Source: Parelaphostrongylus tenuis (lineage: Eukaryota > Nematoda > Chromadorea > Rhabditida > Metastrongylidae). Taken from it: a stretch of 64,000 nucleotides of DNA. Each line of letters opens with the position of its first letter. The first letter of the stretch is position 1. This document shows, piece by piece, positions 59,701 through 64,000 of the stretch. The stretch is taken from assembly GCA_019055375.1 (NCBI GenBank), contig JAHQIW010007046.1, positions 1-64,000 of the forward strand, given 5' to 3'. Under the pieces are notes generated by a model, which saw only the letters and a list, made by a program, of their open reading frames with translations, was not told the DNA's origin and made no database searches. Both the position numbers and the translations under genes were made by a program.

Positions 59701-62700
59701 TATAGACCCTATTTTCACATTTTCACTTTTATAGAAGACTTTCATATTTTCGTTTTCTCTTTTTTCATTTTCATTTTTTTCAAGTAAGAGTGCAGCTTTC
59801 AAGCATGTCACTGTTTTTGTAGTGTGAAATGCAAGTCAGGTATATGCCAGAAAGAATATAGGTCTTTGAATTTCCTTACTTTTTATTTTTAATCTGACTG
59901 AGCGACAACATCATCGTATTTAATTTCAGTGATGCTCGCTTTAATACGGTACATGACGTTACGAAGTCGTGGAGGCGCGAGCGGAATGCAGGTCTGCAGA
60001 AATTTCTCTTTTATATGTTTTCCTAAAATCTGGACAAGTCGCATTAGTTTGTTACAGTTCTGGGTAGTGAACTCCCAATAAGCTTTTGCACTCCAGTAAT
60101 TAATAATTCAACTCAAACTAAAGTGGTCTTTTTAGGACCGAAGTTTTTGAAGTCACGCTAAAATTTGCGTGATTGTTTGCGTTTGCAAGAGTCATGATGG
60201 CAGATCGACTTCTTATAGTGAACTTTACGATTTCTCAAGCATGATCTACGATCACACTATGCGTGGGCCCCGTACATCCTATGTGCTCATCGTTGTCTCG
60301 TAGTTGTCGTTCATGGAGAGGTTACAGTTTACATGTAGGTTCGACTGCTACCTGAGACCTTTCAATATCTGCGGCAGTACTCATAAATGCTACCGGAACT
60401 TATTATCTGGTTGTAGAGTAGCCTCACTAAGGCGTTTCCAAATCTCCGCTGTGAGCAATCGTCAATCTTTGTGATTAGAAGGGGTCGGGGCTCTTTCAAG
60501 GTAAAACTGGTATCAATTTGACAGTACCGCTGAAATTTAAAGTGTAGTTGACTCATGACGAGGTCGAACCGGGGTCCTGCACTCATAGTTGAACAATATT
60601 TTCAGCTGTAGTTTTCGCCTCCAGAATCTAATGGATCAGTTAAAATATAGAAAGTCAGGAATCGACAAACAGAGTGCTCCGCATAATACAGTGGATTTTC
60701 ATTGTATTGGTTTGATTCCACTACTGAGAGTAAGATAAACTCACCAGATTATTAGAACTCTGTTTGCTCAATGCCTTGCTGATAGGAAAGCCTACGGCTT
60801 TTATATGCTTATTATTCACCTTTTTTGAGAAGCTTTCTCCGCCTATTTTTAGCTTCTATAGATCGCTTGTAGCAATTGTAGTTGAAAAGCCAACTTTTCT
60901 GTAACCACTGTCCTACAATTGGGAAATAATTTATGCGAACAAAGTTCTACATTGTTATCAGAAATCCGTATGCGACTTCCAGAAGGCGGATTACAAAACC
61001 TACAGTATTAACTGTGTCTTCGCTTGTTTTTTTTTTTTTTCGTCATAGTCACTTAGTGCTCTAGATTTCTACGAGTTCCAGTATAATCGTTAATTCTTCG
61101 TCCATAGAAAACAAATGTCATAAAGATTCTTCATACATTTTTCTTTGGCTGACTAAGCGAACAGTTCATCCGCTGACATAAGTGTGACTATTAGATGTTG
61201 CAACATCCTTGGTATTATTAAAGGATCAGATGAAAAGCAATGCTATAGACAAAGAAAATATTGAATTTACATGCTTCAAAGCAGATGTGCGAAGAATTCA
61301 TTGCATTGCACGAGGAATTAGAGCGGAAACTGAGTTTAGACTTATTAGTACCACTCTTTCCCGGAATTTCGTATACCTGCTTCTTCCTAACTTTTGAAAT
61401 TTTATGTTCCTTTTTCCATTTTAGGTAAGTATTTTTTTTTCTTGAAAAAATATTTCATTACCAAGAACGCCTGTGTTCGCCCGTCTTTTTTGCAAAACGT
61501 AGACCGCTCTTTTCTAAGAATTTGTAGGGTAACTGATTGTTAGTCAAACTATCGATCAATGAGCTTTTTGAGGAAGTGGCTTTTGCAAATTACCAAGTGT
61601 ATAATACGCTGCTTCTGCTTTAATATATCATATTTTGATCTAGTTCCAACTAGCCCTCGAATGAATATGCATAGTACTAAAAGATCCCGGATAGGATGAA
61701 ACGCGGGTTCGATTCTTGCCTGAGGCCGTGTTTTTGCTCACCACTCAGTTCTCTTAAAAATATATGAAAGATCGTAACACTACGAAAAAATGCAGTGAAA
61801 ATACTAGGAAGTTTGAGTATAAATAGTACGTCGAAAACACTCGAGAAACCTACTAAATTCAAAATGCACTCGCTCTTTTGGTGCAGTTCAAAGTGCCCAG
61901 TATGGTGAGCACGCTGTCTTAATGGGTTAGGTTCTGAACGACTCGAGAAGTGGAAAAACGTCAACGAAAGATACGTACGCTTGGTTTCACTCAGAAAGCG
62001 AACATGCATCGGTTTTTTACCCAGAGAGAATAGATTTCCCCAACTTGAAGATTCCTCGAAGAAAGAAATTTCTGTGATATTAACTAATTTGTTATTCTAA
62101 TGCTTTGCTTTTGAATTCGCAAAATTTTTTCGATTACTTTGTTATCTAGCCGCAGCCTGAAGTATTCTTTGTCAGAACTAAGCGTACCTGTGGTCAATTT
62201 TATGGAATATTATTCAGTTTAGTTTTGCGCGAGCAGTTCGTCCGACACGAAAATAATAGCTGAATATTCAATCTGTACTGAAAAAAATGCTTTTAGCTGT
62301 ATTTTGTTTAGCTACCTAGTTTTTCAATTATCTGAAGTGCTTTTCATTTTCAGTCGAAGTTTATATGTTCTTGCTTTCAGATTGGCTTGACTCATTCCTA
62401 CTTAGCAATTGGAGCGACAATTTGCTTTATTGCCATCGTTAACGCACCGAATTTCCTCACCTATAAAATTCATGAAATACGGTAATGACCTATATTCAAC
62501 ACCTAAAAAACTATCCATTTTTATACAAAAAGAATCGAATCTATCGAAATCTATTTGGTCTCAGTAAGATTTGACAACCACACTCAAAAATAAGAGGTAT
62601 CACATAATGTGAAGCATTGTTTATTATATAGAAACTTATAAACTATAATACAACAGTCAAGTGCTATTAATTTGCTTGAAATCGCATTCTTTATGTCATG

Positions 62701-63036
62701 ATGAATATTCTTTACCATACGACTTAATCTACTGAATAACCTTTTATCTCTTTCATCTTAACATCTAGCTATCAAAATATCACTTAAGCATCAAGAACAA
62801 GCGCAAGATAAGCTTTTTCTGAAGGGTCGGAATGGAGGGCAGATAACAGAAATGTACCGAATTTTGCTACTGGTGTAGAAATAATCATCACTATTTTTTA
62901 TTCGTCTAAATATCAGCATAACAAATAAATAAGTTTCAGCCTTAACGATACTTGCACGGTCAAGGATGCCTCATTTCTCGGTGCTCCAGCGTATCTACCT
63001 GGGATAGCGGAGATCGCTCTAGCACGACACTGTCTC
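47718..63036 (+). CDS. DMSR-type (myosuppressin/FMRFamide receptor-like) neuropeptide GPCR, partial gene, exons 1-6
   Basis: Rhodopsin-class G-protein-coupled receptor of the plasma membrane, expected to bind RFamide-type neuropeptides. Exons: 47718-47788, 47890-47991, 49317-49531, 59930-59991, 62381-62481, 62940-63036. All junctions are GT/AG and keep one frame for 216 residues. Residues 1-24 are an extracellular N-terminus with a glycosylation site (NES at 15-17). TM1 (about 34-56) holds CIFGTIANFCNIVVLTR. Loop RRQMRTPVNM leads to TM2 (about 66-90, ILTAMACCDTVVLFSNLIY, Asp76). A Cys at 98 starts TM3, whose end reads LIRY in place of DRY. TM4 (about 155-175) and extracellular loop 2 follow, with Cys at 189 and 215. 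TM5-7 must lie beyond the right edge. The third intron is 10.4 kb and contains a sense RTE element. MRTPVNMILTAMACCD is characteristic of nematode DMSR proteins as I know them. The exact member cannot be named. Confidence 0.88.
47890..47991 (+). CDS. GPCR exon 2 (TM1)
   Basis: Acceptor GATTTCAG precedes it. Encodes EVHLFYKPIHTYLSII then CIFGTIANFCNIVVLT and ends AG/GTACAA, leaving an Arg codon split with exon 3. Confidence 0.88.
49317..49531 (+). CDS. GPCR exon 3 (loop 1, TM2, TM3)
   Basis: Acceptor CTTTTAAG. Encodes RQMRTPVNMILTAMACCD, VVLFSNLIYTTHYQFVAF, CHPRHWSYGWALFLIAHAHL and SLVGHSSSVWLS, then G/GTCAGT. The longest and most family-specific exon. It is followed 48 bp later by a perfect-looking SINE hairpin. 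Confidence 0.92.
49580..49765. mobile_element. SINE family C fold-back in receptor intron 3
   Basis: Arms 49580-49621 and 49648-49689 are inverted repeats identical except for one A in a run, around a 26-bp loop holding CGCGTTCCATCCATGCC (SINE C B-box side). A plus-oriented SINE C tail (CATCATAACACTGCGAAGAA, TATTAGAATTTTGAGTAT) continues to about 49765. In pre-mRNA this would form a 41-pair hairpin 48 bases after the exon 3 donor. Confidence 0.75.
49770..51055. other. receptor intron 3, no gene recognised
   Basis: AT-rich intronic sequence. About 50645-50690 (GGCTTACTTTACGGCGGTATCGC) is a decayed relative of the 30.7-kb hammerhead element with the core lost. Confidence 0.4.
51058..51130 (+). 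pseudogene. 3' end of an earlier RTE copy
   Basis: AATGGAAGTTTTATTGG, GTCACTCGACGATCAAGAGG and GATAGGAGATGATGG match the last codons and tail of the neighbouring RTE element (AATGGAAAAGTTGCTGG...GTCACTCGACGATCAACGGG). Only the extreme 3' end is recognisable, as expected from strong 5' truncation. Confidence 0.55.
52239..52493 (+). pseudogene. RTE reverse transcriptase, palm segment
   Basis: Longest clean RT piece before motif B: VYKVFTRVILRRIDRTLDEG, AGFRKGF, LCLTFIDLKKAHDSVGTE. The usual EKAFDSV reads KKAHDSV. Ends at a stop at 52491. Confidence 0.8.
52674..53015 (+). pseudogene. RTE reverse transcriptase, motif C and thumb
   Basis: Begins MGVKIDGRQLNHLRFADD (motif C FADD in place of YADD, common in this clade), continues ISQAEQLLTDFDNACGKIGL, and PFTLNGTDISECSSC, and stops at 53013. 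Confidence 0.82.
53550..54405. other. receptor intron 3, no gene recognised
   Basis: AT-rich. AACTAGGTTTTGC near 53.87 kb weakly resembles the mariner end at 33.28 kb. A short internal near-duplication lies at 54.17-54.26 kb (GAAACGACCGCCTTTGCTG / GAAACGACCCGCCTTCGCTG). Confidence 0.4.
54410..54740. repeat. dispersed repeat shared with 14.0-14.3 kb
   Basis: Contains GTAGTATTAGAGTCATACG and TACATTGCAGTGAAACGGTC in the same order and spacing as the corresponding words at 14.0-14.3 kb. Family unknown. Confidence 0.5.
54745..56620. other. receptor intron 3, no gene recognised
   Basis: Only short frames. About 56165-56200 (GTCTCGGTGGTCTCGCCAC) is another F3-type hammerhead relic with neither CTGATGA nor GAAAC intact. 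Confidence 0.4.
56630..56770. repeat. dispersed repeat shared with 35.5-35.75 kb
   Basis: GAAGATCACGTTTTACACTC and GGAGTAGTTAGCTCGTC align with 35.66-35.70 kb. Confidence 0.5.
56775..59035. other. receptor intron 3, no gene recognised
   Basis: AT-rich intronic DNA without recognised repeats or frames. Confidence 0.4.
59040..59115. repeat. dispersed repeat shared with 24.8 and 31.1 kb, with small inverted repeat
   Basis: GACATGCATTCAGTTACTTC followed by AATGAAGTC matches 24.83 kb. The preceding AACTGAATGCC is the inverse of GGCAGACATGCATTCAGTT, giving a small fold-back. Confidence 0.45.
59482..59630 (+). CDS. possible signal-peptide exon nested in the receptor intron (weak)
   Basis: From the ATG at 59482 the frame reads MNGFCTAALLAYLFIVTNAA, then NTINYSLTQLHLTGLWLECW. 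The start is a good signal peptide or first membrane segment with TNA-A as a cleavage site, and GLW-x-x-C is reminiscent of the first loop of claudin-like proteins. After about 59630 the frame runs into T-rich low-complexity DNA, with only weak donor candidates (CAA/GTCAAC). No upstream or downstream exon was found. It could be chance or a decayed gene piece. Confidence 0.22.
59640..59790. repeat. TTTTTAT-rich low-complexity tract
   Basis: Runs of TTTTTAT and TTTTCAT over about 150 bp, ending about 140 bp before the exon 4 acceptor. Confidence 0.75.
59930..59991 (+). CDS. GPCR exon 4 (end of TM3, loop 2)
   Basis: Acceptor TTAATTTCAG. The first two bases TG complete a Val codon from exon 3, then MLALIRYMTLRSRGGASGMQ and CAG/GTCTGC. 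Small (62 bp) but its phase and sequence fit exactly between HSSSVWLS and IGLTHSYLAI. Confidence 0.88.
59995..61675. other. receptor intron 4, no gene recognised
   Basis: AT-rich. At 60540-60590 the minus strand has a lone B-box-like CCGGTTCGACCTCG without a clear A box. A T-run lies at about 61028-61040. Nothing else recognised. Confidence 0.4.
61680..61830 (+). mobile_element. SINE family C, 3' part
   Basis: Starts inside the head (CGGATAGGATGAAACGCGGG, TTCGATTCTTGCC), then CTGAGGCCGTGTTTTTGCTC, ACCACTCAGTTCTCTTA and ATCGTAACACTACGAAAAAA, the same tail as at 49.6 kb. The A-box half is missing. In receptor intron 4, sense orientation. Confidence 0.65.
61835..62380. other. receptor intron 4, remaining part
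   Basis: AT-rich with a good polypyrimidine acceptor (TTGCTTTCAG) at its end. No other feature. Confidence 0.45.
62381..62481 (+). CDS. GPCR exon 5 (TM4)
   Basis: Acceptor TTGCTTTCAG. Encodes IGLTHSYLAIGATICFIAIV then NAPNFLTYKIHEI and ends CG/GTAATG with an Arg codon split to exon 6. Confidence 0.9.
62940..63036 (+). CDS. GPCR exon 6 (extracellular loop 2)
   Basis: Acceptor AAGTTTCAG. The first base completes Arg, then LNDTCTVKDASFLGAPAYLP and GIAEIALARHCL, ending CTC/GTAAGC in phase 0. Two Cys residues could pair with Cys98. The next exon (TM5) is not in the window. Confidence 0.88.
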
Positions 63037-63039
63037 GTA

Positions 63040-64000
63040 AGCGTTCAGCATTTTATATTATTTGTGATTATTGTTTCGGCTTGATAACTTAAGGGATTGT
63101 GCTCTTGATTTTTCACGTAACTGAACTTTTTTTCTCCGATTTCATTCAGTATCTCAGCACTGCGATTAGGTCTATTGCCCGAACGTACTAAATTACGAAA
63201 AAATAGATAGACGTGTTCATGAGCTGGAATGCCTGCATGATAGAATGGCTAAAAGTAATGGAGTAACGGATGAATCAGAAGAAATATGTTCTCTAGGTTC
63301 GCCGTTATTCGTGCACATTTTCAGCCCCTTGGCAAAAGCGCATTTGTACGGTTTTTGAGAGTTCTAGTGGTCATTCGATGGATAAAATTTGAAAATTTGA
63401 ACGTTGTTCTCCATTTTTGAAACGTTTTTCTCACTGCTTCGTTGCAGTGAAAATAAAATTAAGTTTCATATTTGAGGATTTCTCACTATAAAGAGCTTTT
63501 TCTTTAGACTTCTGGCAAATATTCGGTTACTTAAATCTCAGCAATTTCAATGACAACTTAGATGTTTAGAAGGACTTTCTAGTGCGCTGTGGACAGCTAA
63601 AAAAGATTAAATTTCGCACTCGACGCGCATTCTTTGCACCTATATGGCAGATATATGGATCGTGCGGTTCATTGGTAGCATAGTAAATAACGCCAATGTT
63701 GCGAAATCTCATCATCCACATTCCGGTGCATCTAACGCTCCGGGTGAGAAACAATATTCTTTTGGCTGTTGCAGCGCAGTGAGAAGTCCTTTTTAGGGAC
63801 CAAGTCCAGCATCAAAATCGTTGAGATTCATGCGATCGAATGACTGTTAAAAGTGTGGAGATAAGCTATTTCCAGCGAAAAAAGTCCGAGTGTGATACAT
63901 AATTTTATTTCTATGCTACAGTATACTAAGAAGGTCATTTGAATTTTAAAGTACGCAATTCAGTTTCTCGAGATTTCCTACTGAATTAAAATCTTAGCAC
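63040..64000. other. receptor intron 6, runs off the window
   Basis: No further receptor exon is recognisable. A possible acceptor at 63150 leads into a frame that stops after about 13 codons without family similarity. GTTCTAGTGGTCATTCGATG near 63.36 kb matches the dispersed word at 22.63 kb. Confidence 0.45.

Noticed and set aside
63150..63195. Seventh receptor exon after TTTCATTCAG
   Set aside because: The frame stops after about 13 codons and shows no resemblance to the expected TM5 sequence.

Overview
This is 64 kb of AT-rich, intron-containing nuclear DNA from a eukaryote, most likely a nematode of the strongylid/rhabditid (clade V) type. The evidence is a neuropeptide receptor gene of the nematode DMSR (myosuppressin/FMRFamide receptor-like) class with nematode-style splice acceptors (TTTCAG), a 5'-truncated RTE-type retrotransposon like those abundant in hookworm-like genomes, several decayed mariner transposons, four families of tRNA-derived SINE-like repeats, and long (TA)n and (CA)n microsatellites. 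Nothing bacterial (operons, Shine-Dalgarno sites, CRISPR, rRNA) is visible. Nearly all open reading frames are short chance or repeat-derived frames.

Layout. 0-47 kb is gene-poor and repeat-rich. It holds SINE-like copies (4.2, 4.9, 5.7, 11.2, 15.3, 17.6, 20.8, 21.6, 30.9, 38.5, 43.7, 45.3, 46.2 and 46.4 kb), mariner remnants (19.7, 26.6-27.5 with terminal inverted repeats, and 33.3-33.9 kb), a retroelement C-terminal fragment (34.5 kb), microsatellites, and a dispersed set of hammerhead-ribozyme motifs. 47.7-63.0 kb holds the only gene I can assemble: six exons covering the N-terminus to extracellular loop 2 of a seven-transmembrane receptor, running off the right edge. Its 10.4-kb third intron contains the RTE element in sense orientation and a SINE fold-back just after the splice donor.

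The most unusual content is the hammerhead set. At about 3.2, 3.4, 19.4 (two head-to-head), 23.3, 23.6, 24.5, 25.8, 30.7 and 41.1 kb the sequence CTGANGA - stem II - GAAAC - 4-nt loop - GUH (or a mutated version) recurs, with stem I arms that differ between copies but often still pair. These match the type I hammerhead ribozyme with a tiny stem III, known from Penelope-like elements, retrozymes and schistosome repeats. Four copies keep every core residue. They sit in at least three short repeat families, in tandem (23 kb) and as palindromes (19.4 and 41 kb). No Penelope-type reverse transcriptase is visible in the window, so these look like non-autonomous units.

Limits: exon boundaries rest on reading frame, splice consensus and family similarity judged by eye. 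Repeat boundaries are approximate, and no search, folding program or alignment was run.
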